A stretch of 64,000 nucleotides of DNA. Source: Nostoc sp. LEGE 06077 (GTDB lineage: Bacteria; Cyanobacteriota; Cyanobacteriia; Cyanobacteriales; Nostocaceae). The notes under the pieces are model-generated. The model saw only the letters and a program-made list of their open reading frames with translations, did no database searches and had not been told where the DNA came from. The translations under genes and the position numbers were made by a program. Within the stretch, counting starts at the first letter, position 1. Every line of letters starts with the position of its first letter. The DNA lies in contig NZ_JADEWI010000007.1 of NCBI RefSeq assembly GCF_015207705.1, forward strand, positions 1 to 64,000. Direction: 5' to 3'. Shown one piece after another: positions 9,265-18,045 of the stretch.

Positions 9265-9729
9265 GCACTTATTCGTTGGGAACCGTTTCGTGATATTGAA
9301 CGCTTAGAACCATTCCGGGAAATTGAAACTATACAGCGACAAATGAATCGTCTGTTTGATAGATTAGCTCCTACAGACGGTGGTGAAAGAACAGCATTTA
9401 ATTTCGTACCTCCTGCGGAAATAGAAGAAACAGATGATGCCATTCATCTGCGGCTAGAAGTACCTGGTCTAGAAGCAAAAGACATCAATGTAGAAGTTAC
9501 ACCAGAGGCAGTTTCTATTAGCGGCGAACGCAAATATGAAACTAAAACTGAAGAAAAAGGTCTAAGCCGCTCTGAATTCCGTTACGGCAGATTTCAACGG
9601 GTAATTACGTTACCTTCTTTAGTTCAAAATGACAAAGTACAAGCTGAATATAAAGATGGTATTCTCCGCTTAACTTTGCCAAAATCTGAAGCGGAAAGAC
9701 AAAAAGTTGTCAAGGTTAATATCGGTTAA
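9262..9729 (+). CDS. hspA: Small heat-shock protein, Hsp20/alpha-crystallin family
   Basis: ATP-independent chaperone that holds unfolding proteins and associates with thylakoid membranes under heat or light stress. The 155-residue protein starts MALIRWEPF, typical of cyanobacterial HspA. It has an alpha-crystallin domain at about 45-150 with 'LRLEVPGLEAKDINVEV', 'ISGERKYE', 'RSEFRYGRFQRVITLP' and the 'YKDGILRLTLPK' strand. I choose the ATG at 9262 because GAGGTGA sits 5 bp upstream; a GTG at 9253 overlaps that site. Regulation may be at translation through the leader hairpin. Confidence 0.95.
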   Translation: MALIRWEPFRDIERLEPFREIETIQRQMNRLFDRLAPTDGGERTAFNFVPPAEIEETDDAIHLRLEVPGLEAKDINVEVTPEAVSISGERKYETKTEEKGLSRSEFRYGRFQRVITLPSLVQNDKVQAEYKDGILRLTLPKSEAERQKVVKVNIG

Positions 9730-9774
9730 TTACCACCAGTTACGGTAGGAATTAAGTGTAAAAATTCAAGTCTT

Positions 9775-9821
9775 AGGGTATAGGGTGTAAGAGAAAATCC
9801 TGATCTTATGCCCTATACCCT
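9775..9821 (+). terminator. Hairpin downstream of hspA
   Basis: Arms of 17 nt with two mismatches (9775-9791 and 9805-9821), core AGGGTATAGGG/CCCTATACCCT, followed by TTTGTTT. It is a plausible terminator for hspA or a dispersed repeat. The remaining 9822-10177 holds no credible gene. Confidence 0.5.
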
Positions 9822-10177
9822 TTGTTTAAACAGGGAATTTTTCAGATCACAGTATCCGCTTTAATTGGGATAAATTTGGCTAAAGTCGGAATTTTATGAA
9901 ATTTTCCGCCTTTAGCTGGTAGACTGCTATAGATATCGCTGTTTTATGGGTATAAATTACAATCTTACTCTAGATGCTTTATTGTCATCAAAGTTAGATG
10001 GGCATTGGGAAAACTCAGCTAAACTCTGATTTTTACGTTGAGGACATTGCCTACCCTAGAATGATGCAAGATAGAAGAAAAAATCTCAAAAATTAAATCT
10101 CAAGGTAGATAGTCAATTGAATAATTAAATACAAAAATAAAATACGTAGTTGTTGTTTTCTTGCTCATTCAAGGCAG

Positions 10178-10471
10178 ATGCAAGATGTTATTCAAGTAGT
10201 TAGATCTAGAAAAAACGCATTACTGAGGTTAACAAAAGCAAGTCAACTAATTAGTCAATTTCGACAGTTGATAGATGAGGGGTTAACTGTGTTGATAATT
10301 GCACCTTTGAGCAGTAATTGGCGCAATTATCAGCATAAACATTCAGATTCATTGGCGATCGCATCTACCAAACCAGTATGCAAAAATCTGGACACACTCA
10401 AACTCATCCCCAAAAAACACTGCCAAACCCTCTACCAGCAAGATTTTGTAATAGTGGAGCCAAAACCGTGA
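10178..10471 (+). CDS. Small hypothetical protein overlapping the hybrid kinase start
   Basis: 97 residues, no family recognised. It begins MQDVIQVVRSRKNALLRL, is basic in its first half and has a short hydrophobic stretch 'GLTVLIIAPL' near residue 35. It ends in TGA overlapping the GTG proposed as the start of the next gene (GTGA, 10468-10471), an arrangement typical of translational coupling. That overlap is the main evidence that it is real. No transmembrane helix or known motif is certain. It could be an accessory or regulator of the kinase, which is a guess from position alone. Confidence 0.5.
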   Translation: MQDVIQVVRSRKNALLRLTKASQLISQFRQLIDEGLTVLIIAPLSSNWRNYQHKHSDSLAIASTKPVCKNLDTLKLIPKKHCQTLYQQDFVIVEPKP

Positions 10472-13400
10472 CTCATCCAATGAAGACAAATATTTCTGAG
10501 GATGTCTTTGCCGGTGGTGGAGAAATGGGTTCCCTGATGCGATCGCTTGATTGGTCGCAAACCCTCTTAGGTTCAGCATCAACATGGGCGCAAAGTTTAA
10601 AAACAGCGATTAGTATTATTTTGAATTCTCGTTACCCCATGTTTATTTGGTGGGGTAAAGAATACGCCAATCTCTACAATGATGCTTACCGTCCAATTCT
10701 GGGTGCTAGTAAACATCCGCAATTTTTAGGACAGTCGGCTAAAGATTGTTGGATAGAAATCTGGGATATTGTCGGGCCGTTAGCTGAGAGCGTCTTGACT
10801 ACAGGTCAATCTACCTGGTCAGATAATCTGCAACTAATGATAGATCGCTACGGCTACCTGGAAGAAACTTACTTTACTTTTTCCTATAGCCCCATTCGCG
10901 ATGAAACAGGGGGTGTAGGTGGAGTTTTTTGTGCAGTCATTGAAACTACCGAACGGGTAATTAATGAGCGTCGTCTCCGTACACTCAGAGAACTGGCCTC
11001 TAACACCGCCGCCACAAAAACAGTCACCGCAGCTTATCGGATTGTGGCAGAAACTCTAGCTCAAAATACCGCTGACATTCCCTTTGCTTTACTGTATCGA
11101 GTCGAAGCCGCTGGCACACAAGCACGCTTAGTCGGGACATCAGGCATAGCATCTGGCACTTTTGCCACTCCTGAACAAATTGACTTCACCGCAGAAAATG
11201 ATCCTTGGCATTTGACAGAAGTTAAGCAGACAAAACAAGCCAAGTTAATTCAAAATTTACCTGAAGGAATAGGCCTCAATTCCACATCATCGGCATTAGT
11301 TATGCCCATCGCCCAATCAGGCAAACCCGAATTAGCCACAATAATTGTCCTGGGTATTAGTCGGCAACGGGCATTTGATGATGAATACAAGGGATTTTTT
11401 GATTTAGTAGTGAATAATATTGCCACAGCGATCGCTAATGCTGATGCTTACGAAGCCGAACGTCAACGCGCCGAAGCATTAGCAGAATTAGACAGGGCGA
11501 AAACAATATTTTTTAGTAATATTACCCATGAATTTCGCACCCCTTTATCTTTGATGTTGGGGCCATTAGAAGAAACTTTAGCCAACCCTAGGGGGCCTTT
11601 GCCGAGCGATCGCCAAAAACTGGAAATTGCCCATCGAAACTCCCTGCGTTTACTCAAGCTAGTCAATACCCTACTAGACTTTTCCCGCATTGAAGCTGGA
11701 CGGATGCAAGCAGAGTACCAGCCAACGGACTTAGCCATCTTAACCGCAGATTTGGCTGCTGTATTTCGGTCAGCAATTGAACAAGCCGGAATCAGCTACT
11801 TAGTCAACTGTCCCCCCTTACCCGAAGCAATCTATGTTGACCACCAAATGTGGGAAAAAATAGTACTTAATTTACTTTCCAATGCCTTTAAATTTACCTT
11901 TACCGGGGAAATTTCTGTGGACTTGCGCTATTGCCAAGATCATATCGAACTGGAAGTGCGAGACACAGGTATAGGTATCCCCGCCGAGGAATTACCGCGC
12001 ATATTTGAGCGTTTTCATCGCGTACCATCTGCTAAAGGACGCACCTATGAAGGTACAGGGATTGGTCTGTCATTAATTCAAGAACTAGTTAAACTGCATC
12101 AAGGCACTGTCACAGTTACTAGTATGATTGAGCGCGGCACCAGCTTCATGATCTCCATCCCCACAGGATGCGCTCACTTACCAAGCGATCGCATATCTGA
12201 CGTTGCCACCACCTCCCCACTCCGGCCAATCATTCAGGCCAGCACTACCTATATTACGGAAGCCCTACAGTGCCTACCTCAAGAAGGGAACGAAGCCGAA
12301 GAATTATATCTATCACCTATCCCCTCTCACCTGTCACCTTCCTCTGCCCGCATTCTGTTAGTTGACGATAATGCAGATATGCGCGACTATGTGCAGCGTT
12401 TATTAAGTCTGCGGTATGAAGTTGAGGCAGTTGGAGATGGAGTTGCAGCTTTAGCAGCTATTCGCCAAAAACAGCCGGATATTGTTCTCACGGACATTAT
12501 GATGCCGAGACTAGACGGTTTTGGCTTGTTACAAAAGTTGCGGGCTGATCCTCAAACAAAAGCTTTACCGATTATTCTGCTTTCTGCTCGTGCGGAAGAA
12601 GAATCTTGTGTTAACGGATTAGCTACTGGAGCAGACGATTATCTCATTAAACCCTTCTCTGCCCGTGAACTATTAGCTCGTATTGACGCTAACCTGAAAA
12701 TGGCACAAATACGTCAAGAAGTTGCCCATTATGAGCAGAGATTACGTCTAGAAGCGGAGACAGCCCGGAATCAAATTGCTACCATTCTGGAAAGTATCAC
12801 CGATGCGTTTGTTGCTTTTGACCGTCAGTGGCGTTACACCTATGTGAATGAGCAAGCTACAAAGCTGTTGCAAAAAACCCGCGAACAAATGCTCGGTAAG
12901 CACGTTTGGGAGGAAGTATTTCCTGAATTAGTCGGAATGCTGAGTTATCAAGAACTTCACCGGGCCATTAATGAACAAGTTACTGTGGTTTTAGAAGAAT
13001 TTCTTAAGCCTTTAGATAAGTGGCTAGAAGTTCATGCTTATCCTTCACCTGATGGACTAGCTGTTTATTTCCGAGATATCACACAACGTAAACGCTCGGA
13101 GTTAGCACTACGCGAAAGTGAAGGAAAATTCCGTAATATCATCCAAACAGCCAATGAAGGAGTTTGGTTAATTGATAACAATGCTCAGACACTCTATGTT
13201 AATGACCAAATGGCAACCATGCTCGGCTATGCTGCCACAGAAATCATTAACATTCCCGTGATAGAGTTTTGTTTCCCAGAAGATATTCCATCTGTACAGC
13301 AACATATTCAGAGAAATTTGAATGGGAATGTTGACCAATTTGATTTTCGATTCCGCCACCAGAATGGCCAAGAATTATTCGTTTTAGCTTGTACCAGTCC

Positions 13401-15024
13401 AATTCGGGATGGACAAGGAAATATTATCGGCGCATTAGGAATGTTTACAAATGTTACAGACCGCAAGCAGGCAGAGTCAGCATTGTACCAAAGTGAGGAA
13501 CGTTATCGTTCACTGATAGCTGCTACATCAGCAGTAGTTTGGATTACCAATCCTTTTGGTGAATTTGTTGATGTACAGCCCTCTTGGGAAGAATACACAG
13601 GGCAAAGTTGGAATGAGTATGCTGGTTTGGGTTGGTTGCAAATGATTCACCCAGATGATCAAGCAAGAGTAGAAAGAGAATGGCAACAAGCACTAGACCA
13701 TAAAAGACTCTACGAAATAGAAGCAAGATTGTGGCATCATCCAAGTAATCAATATCGTTATATTATTACTCGTGGTGTTCCCGTTCTCAATGCCAATGGT
13801 TCAGTTAGGGAATGGATTGGTACAGAAACAGATATTCACGATCGCAAACAAATTGAACAAGAACGCAATAATTTACTCAGTCTAGAGCAAGCTGCACGCG
13901 CCCAAGCAGAGGAAGCAAATCGCGTCAAGGATGAATTTTTAGCCATTCTCTCTCACGAACTCCGTTCCCCACTTAACCCCATTTTAGGTTGGTCAAGATT
14001 ACTGCAAACGCAAAAATTAAATGCAGCCAAAACGGCGGAAGCTTTAGCAACTATCGAGCGCAATGCCAAATTACAAACTCAACTAATAGATGATTTGTTA
14101 GATGTGTCACGGATACTGCGTGGTAAACTCAACCTGAATGTCGCACCAGTCAATTTATTATTCATTATTGAGTCGGCGATGGAAACAATGCAAACTGCTG
14201 TTGTTGCCAAATCCATTGTCATACAAACTCAATTAGAGAAAGTAGGACAAGTTGCTGGTGACTCGGCGCGGTTACAGCAGATTATTTGGAATTTACTCTC
14301 GAATGCGATTAAGTTCACCCCTGATAATGGACAGGTATCAATTCAGTTAAACCGAGTGGGCAAATACGCGCAAATTACGGTGAGTGATACGGGTAAAGGT
14401 ATTGAACCAGAGTTTTTACCATTCATTTTTGACTATTTTCGCCAAGCTGATGCTTCCATCACCCGGAGATTCGGTGGTTTGGGATTAGGATTGGCGATCG
14501 TGCGACATTTAGTAGAATTGCATGGTGGTACAGTTAATGCTACTAGTCCAGGTGAGGGTTTGGGGGCAACTTTCACAGTGATGCTGCCATTATTGTCTGC
14601 CAAGTCACAAAAGCCGCAGGAGAGTAAATCTATTCATCCAGTGATAGATTTGACTAGTGTGCGCGTTTTAGTTGTGGAGGATGATCCTGACTCCCGCGAC
14701 TTTTTGATTTTTGCACTAGAAGAATATGGTGCCACAGTTATAGCCGCCGCAAATGCAGCCACAGGCGGGGAAATGTTGTCACAATTTCAACCAGATATCT
14801 TGATTAGCGATATTGGGATGCCTGGTGAAGATGGCTACAGTTTAATTCGCCGCATTAGAAAACTAGCAGCAGACCAGGGAGGAAAAATTCCGGCGATCGC
14901 TCTCACTGCCTATGCTAAAAATGAAGATAGTCAGCAAGCATTGGCCGCAGGCTTTCAAAAGCATCTTGCTAAACCTATTGAACCATCACAGTTAGCCATT
15001 ACTATCGCCAGCCTGCTGAGATAG
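10468..15024 (+). CDS. Multidomain hybrid histidine kinase (two kinase cores, two receivers)
   Basis: Phosphorelay sensor of 1,518 residues if it starts at the GTG at 10468, which overlaps the upstream stop and has GTGGAG 8 nt before it; ATG 10480 is the alternative. The order is: PAS-like domain (about 20-150), GAF (about 170-320), HisKA with 'NITHEFRTPLS' near 354, HATPase, receiver (about 628-745, 'LTDIMMPRLDG'), three PAS domains (about 771-880, 884-1005, 1009-1130), second HisKA 'LSHELRSPLNP' near 1160, HATPase, and a C-terminal receiver (about 1397-1515, 'ISDIGMPGEDG'). No membrane segment is evident, so it is probably soluble. The linker before the first receiver contains repeat-derived sequence (12310-12342). 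Confidence 0.93.
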   Translation: MTHPMKTNISEDVFAGGGEMGSLMRSLDWSQTLLGSASTWAQSLKTAISIILNSRYPMFIWWGKEYANLYNDAYRPILGASKHPQFLGQSAKDCWIEIWDIVGPLAESVLTTGQSTWSDNLQLMIDRYGYLEETYFTFSYSPIRDETGGVGGVFCAVIETTERVINERRLRTLRELASNTAATKTVTAAYRIVAETLAQNTADIPFALLYRVEAAGTQARLVGTSGIASGTFATPEQIDFTAENDPWHLTEVKQTKQAKLIQNLPEGIGLNSTSSALVMPIAQSGKPELATIIVLGISRQRAFDDEYKGFFDLVVNNIATAIANADAYEAERQRAEALAELDRAKTIFFSNITHEFRTPLSLMLGPLEETLANPRGPLPSDRQKLEIAHRNSLRLLKLVNTLLDFSRIEAGRMQAEYQPTDLAILTADLAAVFRSAIEQAGISYLVNCPPLPEAIYVDHQMWEKIVLNLLSNAFKFTFTGEISVDLRYCQDHIELEVRDTGIGIPAEELPRIFERFHRVPSAKGRTYEGTGIGLSLIQELVKLHQGTVTVTSMIERGTSFMISIPTGCAHLPSDRISDVATTSPLRPIIQASTTYITEALQCLPQEGNEAEELYLSPIPSHLSPSSARILLVDDNADMRDYVQRLLSLRYEVEAVGDGVAALAAIRQKQPDIVLTDIMMPRLDGFGLLQKLRADPQTKALPIILLSARAEEESCVNGLATGADDYLIKPFSARELLARIDANLKMAQIRQEVAHYEQRLRLEAETARNQIATILESITDAFVAFDRQWRYTYVNEQATKLLQKTREQMLGKHVWEEVFPELVGMLSYQELHRAINEQVTVVLEEFLKPLDKWLEVHAYPSPDGLAVYFRDITQRKRSELALRESEGKFRNIIQTANEGVWLIDNNAQTLYVNDQMATMLGYAATEIINIPVIEFCFPEDIPSVQQHIQRNLNGNVDQFDFRFRHQNGQELFVLACTSPIRDGQGNIIGALGMFTNVTDRKQAESALYQSEERYRSLIAATSAVVWITNPFGEFVDVQPSWEEYTGQSWNEYAGLGWLQMIHPDDQARVEREWQQALDHKRLYEIEARLWHHPSNQYRYIITRGVPVLNANGSVREWIGTETDIHDRKQIEQERNNLLSLEQAARAQAEEANRVKDEFLAILSHELRSPLNPILGWSRLLQTQKLNAAKTAEALATIERNAKLQTQLIDDLLDVSRILRGKLNLNVAPVNLLFIIESAMETMQTAVVAKSIVIQTQLEKVGQVAGDSARLQQIIWNLLSNAIKFTPDNGQVSIQLNRVGKYAQITVSDTGKGIEPEFLPFIFDYFRQADASITRRFGGLGLGLAIVRHLVELHGGTVNATSPGEGLGATFTVMLPLLSAKSQKPQESKSIHPVIDLTSVRVLVVEDDPDSRDFLIFALEEYGATVIAAANAATGGEMLSQFQPDILISDIGMPGEDGYSLIRRIRKLAADQGGKIPAIALTAYAKNEDSQQALAAGFQKHLAKPIEPSQLAITIASLLR
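12310..12342 (+). repeat. STRR-like repeat inside the hybrid kinase gene
   Basis: The bases 'tatcacctatcccct' and 'ctctcacctgtcacct' match the style of the intergenic STRR near 2947-2975. In frame they encode 'SPIPSHLSPSS' in the linker between the first HATPase and the first receiver, where an insertion is tolerated. Confidence 0.65.
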
Positions 15025-15065
15025 AGTGATGAGAAAATAAAAAAGTTGTATGTTTTTCTCGTTTT

Positions 15066-15263
15066 ATGACAACAGTAGACCTGTTTTCAACTCTCAGAAA
15101 TTTACCTCGCCCAGAAAAATTGAAAGTTATGCAATTTTTAATTGCAGAGTTAGCTAAAGAAGAAGAGCCAACCTTACAAGCTGGAGCAACATACTCACTT
15201 TGGTCTCTCCTCAATTCACATGAAGCGGCTCATAAACTTAGCCAACTTTTAGAATCGGATTGA
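15066..15263 (+). CDS. Small conserved cyanobacterial hypothetical protein
   Basis: 65 residues starting MTTVDLFSTLRNLPRPEKLKV. It resembles a family of short cyanobacterial proteins of the form 'LPRAEKLKVIQFLVxELAxEE...', which are numerous and sometimes sit beside toxin genes. From memory that family has no firm function; an antitoxin role has no support here because no toxin follows. It lies 41 bp after the hybrid kinase, same strand. The start is the first ATG and the helical N-terminus is intact. Confidence 0.65.
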   Translation: MTTVDLFSTLRNLPRPEKLKVMQFLIAELAKEEEPTLQAGATYSLWSLLNSHEAAHKLSQLLESD

Positions 15264-15321
15264 ATCCCGCGTATGTAAAAAAGTAAAAACTTACCCCCTA
15301 CATACGCGTGAAACGAATAAA

Positions 15322-17532
15322 TTACACTGCCATCATTTCCGGTTCTGTCCTTGTTGCAGATAAATTACCAAAAAAGTCGTAGTGATCTAAAGCTTCTAAA
15401 ATACCCCAAGCATAGCGCCCTTGAGCAAAGTAAATCTGGGGATAACCGCGTAACTTGTGGATTTCTTTGCTGTAATTTCCAACAACAACGGCTAAGGTAT
15501 TACCCGCCAGCATAGATTCATCATTACCGGATGCACCTGCTACTAAGAACTGTTTTACAGGTAATCCCCATTTTAAAGCTACATAGCGCAATGCATCGCC
15601 CTTAGAAGCCCTAAATGGCAATAAGTCAAGATACATATTATGGCTAAAGATGCCTTTGACGGGGAGTTGTTGCTGGCGCAGGTGGCGGATGATTTCGCGG
15701 AAATTTGGGGCTTGATCAGCATCAACAAAGTAGCTAATTTTAAACTTGCCTTGGGTGTCTGGTGGTTGTAATTCCAGTCCAGGAATAGCTTTCATCGCTT
15801 CTCGAATTGCCGCAGGTTGCCAATTATAGCTGATGTGTTTTTGCCAACTTGTATCTGTAACGATTTTTGGGCCGTAGTAGATTTCGCTTCCGGCTGAGGT
15901 GATGAGTAAATCAGGCATGGGAAATTCCCATTCTTCTAACATACTTAAAGTAGTTTCCAGGTTGCGGCCTGTAGCAATACCAACACCTGTTGTATGTCCT
16001 TCAGTATGAATACGCTGGATTAATTTGTGCAAAGCTTCCTGATCACCTAATAAGGTGTTATCAATTTCGGAAACTAGGAAGCGATCGGCGGTTGGTAGAT
16101 GGTTGGTTTCTGGGATTTTCCAGTCTGGGCGATCGCGTGTAGGAAATTCTCGCACCGGACTGAGTAAAGATTGAATTTTCTGTTGGGGAAATAAACGCAC
16201 TTTCGCTAAATATTGCTCTACATGACTCTCCCAAGAGAAATGTTGGCAAACATTAACTAAGCCATTACTAGACCAACGCTCCCATGTTTCGCTATCGGTT
16301 AACGCATTACGCAAGGCATTTTGGATGTCTTCAATATTCAGCGGATCAATCAACACACCATTTTCACAAGCGCCAATAATATCCCGTGGGCCACCATCAG
16401 ATGTCGCAATAATCGGCACACCACAAGCAGAGGCTTCAATCAAAGTTAACCCAAATGGTTCTGTAAGTGCAGGATTAATAAACACTCCACGAGTTTTCGC
16501 TGTCAAGCGATATAAATCAGGCACATCATCAGAATTATGGTGTTTGGGATAGGCTATGTGACCATAAAGGTCATAGCGATCGATTAACTGAAATATTTCT
16601 GCAAACACCTGACGCGGCCCAGATTCCATCGTCGAGATGTCGTCTCGTTGTCCTAGCACGACTACAAGATTAGCTAGTTGACGCAGTTCGCGATCTTCCC
16701 CAAAGGCCTTGATCAAACGATTGACGTTTTTCCGCATCGCTGGCCGGGAAATTGCCATAATCATTGGCTTTTCTGGATCTTTGAGAAATCGCTGCAACTG
16801 CTTGTAAATTGGGGGATTTGGCCAATTTTCTGGCGCAGGATAAAACTTTTCTAATGTCACCCCTGGTGGAATGACTACCATCCTTTCTGGTTGATATTGG
16901 TCATAAACACTGTACTGTTCATCAATTTCTTGATGAGTGCTGGCGATGACTAAGGCTGCGCCGCCCAGGGTAATTTCTTCGGCTTCAATGCGGGTACTAA
17001 TATGAAAGTGATCTTCTATTGTTTCGAGTTTGGTTCCTTGTTCTAATAATTTTTGCTGTTTAACTCGGCCCAGAGAATGACCTGTATGCACAAGCGGTGT
17101 TCCCAGCCAGCCAGCAACTCGACAACCAACATATCCAGCATCAGCGTAGTGCGTATGAATGACATTGGGAATTCTGCCAATTTTGCGAATATGTCTGAGT
17201 AATTCATCGGCAAAGGTATCTAAATGCGGCCAGAGAACTTCTTTGCGGAGATAGCGTCGTGGGCCACAAGCCAAGCGAATGATTTGGGCTTTGTCTGACA
17301 GCATTTCTACGGGTTTAGCGTAGTCTGAACTGACTTTTGGGTCATCTACTAAACGCGTCACTAAGTCTACTCTTTCAACTTGGGGATTTTTGGCTAATGT
17401 ACAGGCAAGTTCAACTACATATTTTGTTTGTCCACCGGTGTCAGCATCTCTGCCTAATTCCAGGTTTTTACCTCTAATCAAGCCGTGAACACTGACTAGT
17501 AGAATATACAACCCTGAACTATGTGATATCAT
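15322..17532 (-). CDS. sps: Sucrose-phosphate synthase with C-terminal HAD-like domain
   Basis: Transfers glucose from UDP- or ADP-glucose to fructose-6-phosphate to make sucrose-6-phosphate, used for osmotic protection and, in filamentous forms, carbon export to heterocysts. The 736 residues match the long Synechocystis-type enzyme: a GT-B glycosyltransferase half ('SVHGLIRGKNLELGRDADTG', 'IHTHYADAGYVG', 'HTGHSLGRVK', 'NPALTEPFGLTLIEA') and a HAD phosphatase-like half from about 490. HAD motif I, usually DxDxT, reads E-I-D-N-T, so the nucleophile Asp is replaced by Glu. The later 'SGND' acidic motif is kept. The domain is therefore likely structural or regulatory, and a separate SPP would be needed. 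Confidence 0.93.
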   Translation of the reverse strand: MISHSSGLYILLVSVHGLIRGKNLELGRDADTGGQTKYVVELACTLAKNPQVERVDLVTRLVDDPKVSSDYAKPVEMLSDKAQIIRLACGPRRYLRKEVLWPHLDTFADELLRHIRKIGRIPNVIHTHYADAGYVGCRVAGWLGTPLVHTGHSLGRVKQQKLLEQGTKLETIEDHFHISTRIEAEEITLGGAALVIASTHQEIDEQYSVYDQYQPERMVVIPPGVTLEKFYPAPENWPNPPIYKQLQRFLKDPEKPMIMAISRPAMRKNVNRLIKAFGEDRELRQLANLVVVLGQRDDISTMESGPRQVFAEIFQLIDRYDLYGHIAYPKHHNSDDVPDLYRLTAKTRGVFINPALTEPFGLTLIEASACGVPIIATSDGGPRDIIGACENGVLIDPLNIEDIQNALRNALTDSETWERWSSNGLVNVCQHFSWESHVEQYLAKVRLFPQQKIQSLLSPVREFPTRDRPDWKIPETNHLPTADRFLVSEIDNTLLGDQEALHKLIQRIHTEGHTTGVGIATGRNLETTLSMLEEWEFPMPDLLITSAGSEIYYGPKIVTDTSWQKHISYNWQPAAIREAMKAIPGLELQPPDTQGKFKISYFVDADQAPNFREIIRHLRQQQLPVKGIFSHNMYLDLLPFRASKGDALRYVALKWGLPVKQFLVAGASGNDESMLAGNTLAVVVGNYSKEIHKLRGYPQIYFAQGRYAWGILEALDHYDFFGNLSATRTEPEMMAV

Positions 17533-18045
17533 GTCTTCCTCTGTGGTTGATTGTAGATAGGTAATGCTATAGTTCGCCTGATGAATATTAAATTTGTAGG
17601 GAGAGTTAAAGACAAAACATCTATCATTAGCATTAGGTAGCCTTGATCAAAGATGTTACACTTATTTTCCCTGAATGTGGACTGATCATTAAAAAATTAA
17701 CTACCAAAAGAAAGGGATTTTGTTACTTTGCCAAAATTGTAGCCAAATGACTTGCCAAACATGACAACTAATGAGCAATTTTATAGATAATTTAGTATGA
17801 ATGATTACAAAATTAGGCAGTGAGATATGCTGTGTCATGGTTAAATTAACAAATGAGATTTTGTCTCAGAAAATAATTAACTTCCTGAACGAGCGCTAAA
17901 AATTTACGGTGCAGAAACAATATGATACTTTGTATTTTTCTCAACAGAATTATACGATGATTTTTTTTCATCGTCTTCTCCTTTATGGACGATTTAGTTA
18001 AGAAAAAAGATAATCATTTTTGATAAAAATCATCCCAAAATATTT
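17533..18045. other. Intergenic region between sps and murF
   Basis: 513 bp between divergent genes. AT-rich, with no credible gene, repeat or RNA; it should hold both promoters. A run of eight T flanked by ATGA/TCAT (about 17956-17972) is the only local feature and is too weak to call. Confidence 0.4.
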
